DNA of 36,966 nucleotides. Source: a virus. Positions 25,901 through 32,890 of the stretch are shown here, in pieces; positions within the stretch are counted from its first letter, which is position 1; each line of letters starts with the position of its first letter. Below the pieces are notes generated by a model. It was given only the letters and a program-made list of their open reading frames with translations. It was not told the origin of the DNA and made no database searches. The stretch covers positions 1-36,966 of IMG/VR virus record IMGVR_UViG_3300045965_000031; one strand, written 5' to 3'. Both the position numbers and the translations under genes were made by a program.

Positions 25901-26796
25901 CGATCGCCGCCGCGGTCGAGCGCCTGGAAGCGGCGGGTCGCAGCTTGCGCGAGGAAGCAGCCGCGGCGACGACTCGGCCCGATTGGATTGAGCGCCAGAA
26001 GGCCCGCCGGAAAGCGGCAGCCGAGCCGGCCCGCACCGAAGTCAAGGCGCAGATCGTCGGGGGGCCGGCGGCCGAGCTGCCGGCCGAGGTGCCGGCGACG
26101 GTGTTCAGCGGCTATGGCCGTCCCGAGAAGGGTTCGATTTACGGCACGATTCAAGAGCCGATCCTGGGCGGCGGCAAGTATTATGCATTCTCGCGCCAGG
26201 CCGCCGAGTATTTCGGGCCGCAGATCGAGCCGCTTGCCACCAGCGGATTCCGCAACCCGCTGGTGATTCGCAGCGACGATGAATTCAAGGCCTTGATCCG
26301 CGCCGCCGGCTGGCAATTTCCGATTCAGAGTGGCTTGCCGGCCGAGCAGATTGCGCGCGAGCAGCGCGCCATGAACGAGCTGATCAAGCGGCGCGGGCAC
26401 GACGCCGTGGTCATCACCTGGGACGACCTGGCGCAAGGCGATTTCGACCGTTACGGCCACGGGATCAAGACGCTGCGAACCGCGTTCGGCGAGCCGCAGA
26501 TTTATGTCCCGGGCCCGGCGCGCCGGGCGCCCGAGGGCGGGCCAAGGCTGGCGCAGGAGCGGGCCCAGGCCGGCGCCACCGGCGAGGACCTCGCCGCCCG
26601 CGTGCAGGCCGAGGCCGACTATGCCGCACGCCAGGCCGAGCTCGAGGCCGAGCTCGCGGCCGTGCGGAAACAGATCCGCGCCGACGATCCCGCCAGCCTG
26701 GCCGAGCTCGAGGCGCTCAAGGATATCGACGAGCAGGCCGGGGCCGAGCGCGCCGGCTACGACTTTGCCGCAAGCTGTCTGACGCGGGGCGGGTGA
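22936..26796 (+). CDS. Ejection protein with Zeta-kinase, ParB (DdrB-type) and ART-like domains
   Basis: 1286 residues from ATG 22936 (TAATG overlap). The N-terminus has hydrophobic Ala/Gly helices (FATQAAAGLLASLADP and NLAFGGFLGGGLHSAGG) typical of virion channel proteins. Residues ~355-540 are a Zeta-toxin-like kinase: P-loop GLPGSGKSS at 365-373, then EIDAERIKELIPEY with Asp389 and Arg392. From ~576 to ~720 a DdrB-type ParB domain follows, with GPDNVVESGNARVLAI. Residues ~1053-1192 look like an ADP-ribosyltransferase: VFSGYGRPEKG, GGGKYYAFSRQAAEYFG, RRGHDAVVI and FGEPQIYVP. The catalytic ART triad is not obvious. The architecture matches phage 'polyvalent proteins' thought to be injected with DNA to disarm the host. 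Confidence 0.8.
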   Translation: MANIWSAPLERNEEVWARGLAGMPTSYGDLFKAAGEEGLVRNPVPSLYRVVQRDSYFPHLVTDPMTGQEAWSGEVWEPAARPSRILSSEEAENRYGIPGELSFIGMGQVPELLAQELVELKRDEIARRDIMRRGPGGIGGFATQAAAGLLASLADPANIASSFIPIVSQARYLQALRNAAGAGGRFITRAGLGAAEGVAGAAVVEPVIYGAARQERADYGAVDSLVNLAFGGFLGGGLHSAGGAVGDRLGISAWARDTASEDRARTAVQLNRIEQDGRERATRSSVADLATGRRVNVEGTLDTEPTWRLGDPLPAEILEARRQAQAMASTMVDTPARQRDRDLWEGEAYGKGAAFKQMRADIVIGLPGSGKSSAITGNLKTAHGALEIDAERIKELIPEYRDGLGSLATQQEADEVARRVLARALINGDNIVLPITGNARESIEKRINALAQAGYDVHLHFVDLPVEKAVQRVITRFNRRRRFTDPDAVLAMGDNPRNNFEAFKNDPRVSSWSEFSNNVAEFTAAKRVGGQRRRDRRGADRSERPQTARASGEAIGGGYEGFPATAQAARAHTVTGTAIDVRLKVIELDQLVTSHTIELAENPLYPQALQPRERTRAASAEQIQKMAAELNPELLGPNPSAAEGAPIIGPDNVVESGNARVLAIARAYAQGLVGGDQYRSFLRGLGFNLTGLTNPVLVRERLTPLNPTERQRFALDANTPGVARFSAAEQARSDAQRMRQTALELLRPGDIENEANAPFRRAFADSLPVAERATLFDASGALSPEGRRRLEAAMLAIAYDDAQLLTRLVETRAEALGPIAGALNDVAGDWVRMRGEARAGRIIAETDTTQDLLAAVAMVDRARRENIAVQSIADQRGLFGDALTPQARGFLELFFEPPRPASPGKPAVEPLTRLRSRTAIAGELSRYIDQAMQTRPGPTLFGDAMPPVTAADILAAKRPDLAPMSEQPSAQAIDLEPGRTLERPAGAAPIAAAVERLEAAGRSLREEAAAATTRPDWIERQKARRKAAAEPARTEVKAQIVGGPAAELPAEVPATVFSGYGRPEKGSIYGTIQEPILGGGKYYAFSRQAAEYFGPQIEPLATSGFRNPLVIRSDDEFKALIRAAGWQFPIQSGLPAEQIAREQRAMNELIKRRGHDAVVITWDDLAQGDFDRYGHGIKTLRTAFGEPQIYVPGPARRAPEGGPRLAQERAQAGATGEDLAARVQAEADYAARQAELEAELAAVRKQIRADDPASLAELEALKDIDEQAGAERAGYDFAASCLTRGG

Positions 26797-26799
26797 CGC

Positions 26800-29412
26800 A
26801 TGGCTTACGAGGATTGCATCCGGGAATTCCGCCGCGCCACCGGCTCGCGCCTGGGCGAGGATCAGCTCACCGACCTGTTCACCGACATGACGACGCGCGC
26901 CAAGCGATTACAGCGTGAGTTGAACATGAACCCGCAGCAGGCCTTCGAGCGGGCCCGCCAGGAATTGAACGATCTGACCGCGCTGGCGGCGCAGATCGAG
27001 AAACGCAATCGCGTGCTCAACCTGCAGAAGCGCGTCAACCGCCGCAACTTCTATCTGGGCGCGCTCGACATGGTGACGCCGCTCACCCGCTACATCACGC
27101 CGGGCGTGCTGGTTGGGCTCGAGGCCAAGCTCACCGGCGTAAGCCGGCTGTTCCCGAACGCGCGCAAATCCGTGCAGGGCGCCGGCAATGCGCTGAAGGC
27201 CCGCTGGCTCGAGGGCATGGTGAGCGAGTTCGAGCGCGAGGGCGTGTTTCGCACCGTGCGCAATGGCGACCTCGATCGCGTCTGGGCGCGCGAGCTGTTC
27301 GAGCTGAACTCGGGCGACAGCGGGCGCCCGGGTATCACCGGCAACCAGGCGGCGCTCACCATTGCCAAGATCGTTTTCAATTACCAGCAGCAGGCCCGGC
27401 TCGAGCTGAACCGCCAGGGCGCCTGGGTCGGCAACTACCAGGGCTTCATCACCCGCACCTCGCATGACCCCGACCGGATCCGCGACGCCGGCTTCGAGGC
27501 CTGGCGCGACTTCATGCTCGGCAGCGATACCGGCCGCCCGCGGCTGGCCGAGCGCACGTTCGACGGCGTCGACCAGCGCGAGGATTTTCTGCGCGACGCG
27601 TACAACGCGTTGACGTCGGGCATTCATTTGACCCAGGAAGGGCTCGAGGGTTTCAAGGACCCGGCTTTCGTCGGGCCCGGCAACCTGGCGCGCAAGGTGT
27701 CGCAAAGCCGCAAGCTGCATTTCGTCGACGCCGACGCGTGGAGCGATTACCACGCCCGGTTCGGCCAGGGCAGCCTGATCGAATCGGTCATCAACGGCCT
27801 GCGGCTGAGCGCCGACAATGCGGCGCTCATGCGCGAGTTCGGCACCAACCCGAAATACGAGTTCGAGGCCGATCTGCGCTGGATCACGCAGCGCTATCGC
27901 AATGACGAGAAGGTCATGAGCCGCATGGGCCGCGGCCTGTCGAGCATCGAGCAGCGGGCCCGCCATCAGTTCATGCAGCTCGACGGCACCGCGCGCATGC
28001 CGGTCAACCGCCAGGGCGCCGCGATCGGCAGCGGCGCCCGGGCGTTGATTGCCATGGGCAAGCTGGGCGCCGTGGTGGTCAGCGCCATCACCGACGTTCC
28101 CAACAAGGCCGCCGAGCTGCGCTTCCAGGGCGCCAATCTGCTCGAGGCGTATTTCGACGGCGTCGCGTCTCTGTTCCGCGGCCGCGGCAGCGGGCAGGAA
28201 CGCGACGTCGCCGACCTGCTGAATGTCGGGTTTGAGGGCTGGCTCGGCGATATCGCCGCCCGGTTCGACGGCCAGGACACCACGCCCGGCCAGTTGTCCA
28301 AGGCGCAGAACCTGTTCTTCAAAATGTCGGGCATCAACTACTGGACCGACGCGCAGCGGCTCGGCATGTCGCTCATGGCATCGCGCCACCTGGCGCGCCA
28401 GCTCGACACGCCGTTCGATCAACTGCCCGGCCGGCTCGGGCCCTTGCTGGAAAGCTACGGCATCGGCCGCGGCGAATGGGAGCTGCTCGGCACCGTGGTC
28501 ATGACCCAGGCCAACGGCCGGCGCCACGTCACGCCCGACCGGGCGTTCGCCATTCACAGCGAGGATATCCTCGCGCATCTCAGCGCGATCGACGCGGCCG
28601 GGCTGGTGCCCGAGCGCCTGCGTGGCGTGACCGAGCGCCTGCGCCAGGCGGCGACCGCCGAGCAGCGCGAGGCCGCGGCGCAAAGATTCCGCGAGGACCT
28701 GTCGCTCGCCTTGCAGAGCTTCTACACCGACCGCAGCCGCTACGGCATCCTCGCCGCCGACGCCAAGGAGTTCGCCAAGGTGCAGCAGGGCAGCCAGCCG
28801 GGCACCGTGCTCGGCGAGGCCGCGCGCCTGTTCATGCAGTTCAAATCCTTCCCGGTGGCCGTCGTGACCAAGCTGCTCGGGCGCGAGCTGTACGGCTACG
28901 AATCGCGCGCCCATGCCGCGGCCGGCATCATTCACATGATCGTCGCCACGACGGCGTTCGGCTATCTGGCCATGACCATGAAAGACTTCCTGAAGGGCCG
29001 CAATCCGCGCGACCCGACCAGCGGCAAGACCTGGGCCGCGGCGCTGACCCAGGGCGGCGGGCTCGGCATCTATGCCGATTACCTGTTCGGCGAATACAAC
29101 CGCTATGGCGGCGGGCTCGAGACGCTGGGCGGGCCGTCGATATCCTTCATCGGCGACGTGCTCAGGCTGTACGGACGCGCCACCGACGGCGACGACGTTT
29201 CGGCGAACGCGGTCCGCTTCGCCATCAACAACACGCCGTTCATCAACCTGTTCTATGTGCGGCCGGCGCTCGACTACCTGCTGCTGTACCAGTTCCAGGA
29301 GGCGCTCAATCCCGGCTTCCTGCGGCGCTACGAGCGGCGCGTCGAAAAGGAAAACAACCAGACGTTCTGGCTGAAACCGAGCGAGTCCGCGACCCTGCTC
29401 GGCATGAGGTGA
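26800..29412 (+). CDS. Large internal virion / ejection protein
   Basis: 870 residues, three bases after the previous stop. The N-terminus is a helical, charged region (MAYEDCIREFRRATGSRL to QIEKRNRVLNLQKRVNRRNF), followed by a long helical body. A conserved-looking C-terminal part begins at AARLFMQFKSFPVAV, includes a probable membrane helix (IIHMIVATTAFGYLAM) and continues to GGLGIYADYLFGEYNRYGGG. This resembles the C-terminal domain of large virion proteins in many podoviruses and in polyvalent proteins. It is probably co-ejected with the preceding protein to form the translocation channel. Confidence 0.72.
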   Translation: MAYEDCIREFRRATGSRLGEDQLTDLFTDMTTRAKRLQRELNMNPQQAFERARQELNDLTALAAQIEKRNRVLNLQKRVNRRNFYLGALDMVTPLTRYITPGVLVGLEAKLTGVSRLFPNARKSVQGAGNALKARWLEGMVSEFEREGVFRTVRNGDLDRVWARELFELNSGDSGRPGITGNQAALTIAKIVFNYQQQARLELNRQGAWVGNYQGFITRTSHDPDRIRDAGFEAWRDFMLGSDTGRPRLAERTFDGVDQREDFLRDAYNALTSGIHLTQEGLEGFKDPAFVGPGNLARKVSQSRKLHFVDADAWSDYHARFGQGSLIESVINGLRLSADNAALMREFGTNPKYEFEADLRWITQRYRNDEKVMSRMGRGLSSIEQRARHQFMQLDGTARMPVNRQGAAIGSGARALIAMGKLGAVVVSAITDVPNKAAELRFQGANLLEAYFDGVASLFRGRGSGQERDVADLLNVGFEGWLGDIAARFDGQDTTPGQLSKAQNLFFKMSGINYWTDAQRLGMSLMASRHLARQLDTPFDQLPGRLGPLLESYGIGRGEWELLGTVVMTQANGRRHVTPDRAFAIHSEDILAHLSAIDAAGLVPERLRGVTERLRQAATAEQREAAAQRFREDLSLALQSFYTDRSRYGILAADAKEFAKVQQGSQPGTVLGEAARLFMQFKSFPVAVVTKLLGRELYGYESRAHAAAGIIHMIVATTAFGYLAMTMKDFLKGRNPRDPTSGKTWAAALTQGGGLGIYADYLFGEYNRYGGGLETLGGPSISFIGDVLRLYGRATDGDDVSANAVRFAINNTPFINLFYVRPALDYLLLYQFQEALNPGFLRRYERRVEKENNQTFWLKPSESATLLGMR

Positions 29413-29415
29413 GCC

Positions 29416-31413
29416 ATGCCCGATATTCCCATCCTCGAGAACGACCGGCGCCAGCAATACACCGCAACCGTCGGGCAGACGCAGTTCCCCTACGACTTCC
29501 CGATTTTCGGGACGGCCGACCTCGACGTGTACCGCACGCGCGGCGCGGTCACGACCCTACTGGCATTCAGCACCGACTACACCTTGACCGGAATCGGCGC
29601 GGCGGGCGGCGGCAATGTCGTGCTCAATGCCGGCGCCGTGGTCGGCGACATCATCACCGTGAACGGCAGCATGGCGGTCGAGCGGACCAGCGACTATCAG
29701 GAATCGGGCGACCTGCGCTCGGCCGTGCTCAATGCCGACTTCGACCGCATCATCATCATGATTCAGGAGCTGCGCTCGGCGGTCGAGAACACCGTGCAAC
29801 TGCCGCCGACCACGCCGCCCGGCATCGACCTGGTGATCCCGCCGCCGGCGCCGCTCAAATACTGGCGCTGGTCGGCGTCGAACGAGATCGAGTTCGTCGA
29901 CCTGCCGGCCGGCGGCGGCGGCGGGCCGGCGCTCACTGTGCCCATCCCGCGCGACCAGGGCGGCACCGGCAGCGCCAGCGGCTGGCAGATCGGCGTCATC
30001 ACCACGACGCCCTACACGGTGACGCCGACCGACGACAAGCGCACGCTGGTTTTCAACCGGCCGGGCGGGGTCGCGGTCAACCTGCCGGCGACCGACCTGG
30101 TGCCCGCCGGCTTCAGCTTCGACTTCTACAATCTGGGCGGGCTGGTCACATTCACGCCGAACGGGCTCAACACGGTTTATCCCGGGCTCGCCAGCCTGGC
30201 GGCGCCGCAGGGCGCCCGCGGCGACTTCAACAATGGCGGCGGCGCGGCGGCGTCGGGTGTCTGGTACGGCAGCCGCACCCAGCTCCCGCCCGCCGCCATT
30301 CCCGACGCGCAGGGCGGGCGGCTTACCCTGGTGCGCGGGGTGCCGCTGCCGAGCGCCAGTATTCGCGCGCTGACGCCGAGCGCCACCGATACGACCGGCG
30401 ACACGGTGACGTTCCCGACCGCACATAATTTCGTGACCGGCATGGGCGTCTGCGCCAGCGCCAATGGCGGCGGGCTGCTGGCCGGCAACCGGGTCTTCGC
30501 CCGGGTCAACTCGCCGACGCAGATTCAATTCCACCCGAGCCGGGCCGACGCCGACGGCAACCTGAACCGGGTCGACCTGACGGCCGCGATATCGGCCAGC
30601 ATCGGACCGTGCGAGATTTTCCTCGAGCGCTTCGCCGGCAAGCAGATCACGCTCTGGACCGGCGCGACCTGGGAGACGATCGCCATCCAGTCCGACACCG
30701 CGCTCAATCTGGCGGCGGTGCCGGCCGACAAGAACGGCGACGTGTTCGCCTATAAGGACGCCAACGGGGCGCCGCTGCTCGAGCTCGTGCAATGGTCGGC
30801 CGACACCGTGCGGGCAACCGCGCTCGCCCTGCAGGACGGCATCGAGGTCAAGGCCGGCGACCCGACCCGGCTCTATCTCGGCACGTTCCGCACCACGGGC
30901 GTGATCGGGCAGACCGAGGATTCGGGCGAGGTCGACCAGCGCCCGGCGCGCCGGTTCCTGTGGAACCGCTATAACCGCCAGGCGCGCAGCGTCCGCAGCA
31001 TCCATAGCGGCGCCGTCTCTTACACCTACGGCTCGACCACCTGGCGCCGGCCGAACGCGAACGGCATCAATGCCACAATGGGCTTGCAGCTCGTGCGCGG
31101 GCTCGACCTCGAGCCGGTCAACCTCAACGTGACGCATCTGTGCTTCACCGACAGCAGCGAAGCCTGCCAGGTTTCCATCGACCTGAACGGGGCGCTGGCG
31201 CCGGCCGGCGCGGCGAATATCGTCGGCGTGCAGATTGCCGGCGGCGGCTATGCCCTGGGCCCGGCGCACTATGCCGGCTATCCCGGCATCGGGTTTCATC
31301 ACTTCTACCCGCTCGAGCGCTCCATGACGGGCACCATCAACTTTTATCTTTACGGCAAGGTCGACGGCTCGAGCGTCGGCGAGGGCGCGGTGTTCGGGAG
31401 TGTGCAGGCATGA
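29416..31413 (+). CDS. Tail fibre / receptor-binding protein
   Basis: 665 residues. The N-terminal ~130 residues (TATVGQTQFPYDFPIFGTAD, LDVYRTRG, then SDYQESGDLRSAVLNADFD) match the T7 tail-fibre N-terminal domain that anchors fibres to the tail tube. The rest is beta-rich and Gly/Asn/Thr-rich, with a C-terminal IGFHHFYPLERSMTG segment. This is the likely host-range determinant. No C-type-lectin variable repeat of a diversity-generating retroelement is seen. Overlaps the next gene by ATGA. Confidence 0.87.
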   Translation: MPDIPILENDRRQQYTATVGQTQFPYDFPIFGTADLDVYRTRGAVTTLLAFSTDYTLTGIGAAGGGNVVLNAGAVVGDIITVNGSMAVERTSDYQESGDLRSAVLNADFDRIIIMIQELRSAVENTVQLPPTTPPGIDLVIPPPAPLKYWRWSASNEIEFVDLPAGGGGGPALTVPIPRDQGGTGSASGWQIGVITTTPYTVTPTDDKRTLVFNRPGGVAVNLPATDLVPAGFSFDFYNLGGLVTFTPNGLNTVYPGLASLAAPQGARGDFNNGGGAAASGVWYGSRTQLPPAAIPDAQGGRLTLVRGVPLPSASIRALTPSATDTTGDTVTFPTAHNFVTGMGVCASANGGGLLAGNRVFARVNSPTQIQFHPSRADADGNLNRVDLTAAISASIGPCEIFLERFAGKQITLWTGATWETIAIQSDTALNLAAVPADKNGDVFAYKDANGAPLLELVQWSADTVRATALALQDGIEVKAGDPTRLYLGTFRTTGVIGQTEDSGEVDQRPARRFLWNRYNRQARSVRSIHSGAVSYTYGSTTWRRPNANGINATMGLQLVRGLDLEPVNLNVTHLCFTDSSEACQVSIDLNGALAPAGAANIVGVQIAGGGYALGPAHYAGYPGIGFHHFYPLERSMTGTINFYLYGKVDGSSVGEGAVFGSVQA

Positions 31414-31622
31414 GCGACGTCGACATGAAACGCACCACGGAAATCCTGCGCGCGCTCGACCTGGCGGTGCGCGCCGTCTGCCCGATCGACGGGGTGAGCA
31501 TCCGCCAGCCGCCCGAGGACCGGGCGCAATGGGCGTTCATTGCCGCGCCCGAGGCGACCGCCGCGCAGAAGCAGGCCGCCGCCGCCGTGCTCGCGAGCTG
31601 GCAGCCGCCGCCGGTCGCCTGA
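31410..31622 (+). CDS. Small protein downstream of tail fibre, 70 aa
   Basis: ATGA-coupled to the fibre gene. The sequence contains CPIDGVSIRQPPEDRAQWAF and EATAAQKQAAAAVLASW, a pattern found in short proteins encoded after tail fibres in many tailed phages. Probably a fibre-associated or assembly factor; function unknown. Confidence 0.6.
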   Translation: MSDVDMKRTTEILRALDLAVRAVCPIDGVSIRQPPEDRAQWAFIAAPEATAAQKQAAAAVLASWQPPPVA

Positions 31623-31647
31623 TCCCGCCGGCGCCGGGCCCGTGGCC

Positions 31648-31896
31648 ATGCTGAACGGCGTCGGCGAGGTCGCGAAAACCGTCGCCAGTTCGCTCGGCGG
31701 CGCGCCGGTGCTGCTCTTCGTCGTCGTGCTCAACGTGCTGATGGTTTCCGGCGCCACCTATTTCCTCAGCAAGCAGGAACAGTATCGCCACCTCGAGCGC
31801 ATGCAGGTCATGGGCCTGTTCGCCGACTGCATCGGGGCCCGCTTCCATGCGCCCCGACAACCGCCGCCCGAGCGGTCCGAAATCCCTGCCAATTGA
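31648..31896 (+). CDS. Single-TM membrane protein (holin-like candidate)
   Basis: 82 residues from ATG 31648 (GTG 31642 would add two). One clear TM helix (about residues 16-38: GAPVLLFVVVLNVLMVSGAT) follows a short N-terminal helix. A charged cytoplasmic part (SKQEQYRHLERMQ) comes after it. Position at the end of the late genes suits a lysis role, but no endolysin or spanin lies beside it. Similar proteins in related phages are annotated only as membrane proteins. Confidence 0.6.
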   Translation: MLNGVGEVAKTVASSLGGAPVLLFVVVLNVLMVSGATYFLSKQEQYRHLERMQVMGLFADCIGARFHAPRQPPPERSEIPAN

Positions 31897-31912
31897 CCGC
31901 GCATGCGCGGTC
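31895..31912. other. 18-bp perfect palindrome at end of late operon
   Basis: GACCGCGCATGCGCGGTC overlaps the stop of the last rightward gene. It can form a short GC-rich hairpin but has no T-tract. It may slow polymerase, terminate with Rho, or serve as a protein site. Confidence 0.6.
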
Positions 31913-32167
31913 CGCTCCTGGGCGCGCCCGACACCGGCACCAGACGCAACGCGCATGCAGCGACGAATTTCGGGCGCGGCGAAGCCGACTGACTTTCACA
32001 GCATGCAAAATTTGCACGGCGACACGCGTGGTCCCCGTTGCACGTTCCGATTGTGGCCGTGCCTGACTGCGTCAAGCCCGGCCGCGCCAGCAAAACTCGG
32101 CACCGCGAATCAACACGAAATGACGTGCAAGTGTTCGTGCTTCATTCGGGGTGACAGCGACGAACCC

Positions 32168-32250
32168 ATGTTGCATCCATTTGATTTCATTGCTGCGGGA
32201 TGTCATCTCGCCGGAATGGACCAACCAATAAAATCAATAGGATGCAACAT
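32168..32250. repeat. Imperfect 25-bp inverted repeat in AT-rich region
   Basis: 32168-32192 is the reverse complement of 32226-32250 with 22 of 25 bases matching; the outer 11 (ATGTTGCATCC / GGATGCAACAT) are perfect. The spacer is 33 bp. Could be an integrase arm-site pair, an operator, or an origin-like hairpin. Confidence 0.75.
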
Positions 32251-32473
32251 AATTTACATTTTGTTACATTGCATTATGACAAATCGCACCCTAAATCGCC
32301 CGTGCATGCCTATTATAAAGAGAGCCACTTGGCGCAAGTTATTGCGTTGCCGTGCAGGTTTCTTCAAAGTGAGCAACGCGTGCAATTCTTGTAATAATTG
32401 TTGACCCCGGAATCCCGATGGCGAAACGCACTTACGCCGTTGTCTGGAATAATTCTGAATTATGCTTCACGTG

Positions 32474-32508
32474 AAAAAAAACCGGCCGCCTCGCATGGAG
32501 TGGCCGGC
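32474..32508 (-). terminator. Rho-independent terminator of the leftward operon
   Basis: Read on the minus strand: GCCGGCC, a loop, GGCCGGT, then a run of eight T. A perfect GC-rich 6-bp stem, extendable by wobble pairs, with a U-tract is a classic intrinsic terminator. It lies about 100 bp beyond the stop of the small HTH gene at 32612. Confidence 0.85.
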
Positions 32509-32611
32509 TTCGGAGTTCCCTTACAATCAGAATGATATGCTGCCGCGGATCCCGAGTCGAGCCCGTTCTCGGGCGCCAGTCGCGCGCACGAACGGGACCC
32601 GGCGGACCCGC

Positions 32612-32866
32612 CTAGCCCCGGGCGCGGCAGATCGCGTCAACCTGGCCGGGCGTCACCTCCATATACTGCATAACGCGCAACAGCTTCGCGACCGGAACCG
32701 GCACGGAAACTTCCGCGTGGGCCCAGCGCCGCGCCGTGCGGACGTCGACGCCGAAAAACTGAGCGGACGCGGCCTGAGTCAGGCCGAACCCACGCAGGGC
32801 CTTGGCAAATTGCGGCGCCGTCATGCGGACAGTCTGTCCTAAAGCAGACTTCGCGCTACCGGACAT
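32612..32866 (-). CDS. Small HTH DNA-binding regulator A
   Basis: 84 residues from ATG at 32866, with GGGAGGAG about ten bases upstream, 24 bp after the integrase stop. The helix-turn-helix is FGLTQAASAQFFGVDVRTARRW; the second half, VSVPVPVAKLLRVMQYM, is conserved in its paralogue. It is about two-thirds identical over 75 residues to the product of 35024-35290 on the other strand. As the last gene of the integrase operon it may feed back on the AGGAC-type operators at 34189 and 34990. It may start instead at the internal Met before TAPQF. Confidence 0.8.
   Translation of the reverse strand: MSGSAKSALGQTVRMTAPQFAKALRGFGLTQAASAQFFGVDVRTARRWAHAEVSVPVPVAKLLRVMQYMEVTPGQVDAICRARG
32826..32840. 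promoter_or_regulatory. Third GGAC-N5-GTCC dyad, inside regulator A
   Basis: CGGACAGTCTGTCCT shares the GGAC-N5-GTCC frame of the two promoter operators, and its inner dyad extends to GGACAG/CTGTCC. It lies in the 5' codons of the HTH gene. No matching -35/-10 pair flanks it, so it may be an auto-regulatory site within the gene or a coincidence. Confidence 0.4.
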
Positions 32867-32890
32867 GGCCGCCGGGCTCCTCCCTTGTTT

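Larger units (their letters stand above)
31897..32611. other. Non-coding AT-rich region between late genes and lysogeny operon
   Basis: No convincing gene. It contains a 25-bp imperfect inverted repeat (32168-32250) and a TATTATAAAG -10-like site near 32311. It also has a 15-bp dyad, ATAATTCTGAATTAT (32449-32463), a TTCACGTGAA palindrome (32466-32475) and a leftward terminator (32474-32508). This is a natural place for attP because it borders the integrase operon, but no core sequence or tRNA-like segment could be identified. Confidence 0.6.

Noticed and set aside
29416-31413. Diversity-generating retroelement target in the tail fibre, as in BPP-1
   Set aside because: No reverse transcriptase gene, no template/variable repeat pair, and no C-type-lectin C-terminus are present.
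31847-32404. Plus-strand frame starting inside the last membrane-protein gene, a possible embedded spanin
   Set aside because: No lipoprotein signal or TM segment; composition changes with the local AT-rich DNA; no ribosome site.
31897-32611. tRNA genes or CRISPR array in the non-coding stretch
   Set aside because: No cloverleaf with a T-arm GGTTC-type motif and no regularly spaced direct repeats were seen.
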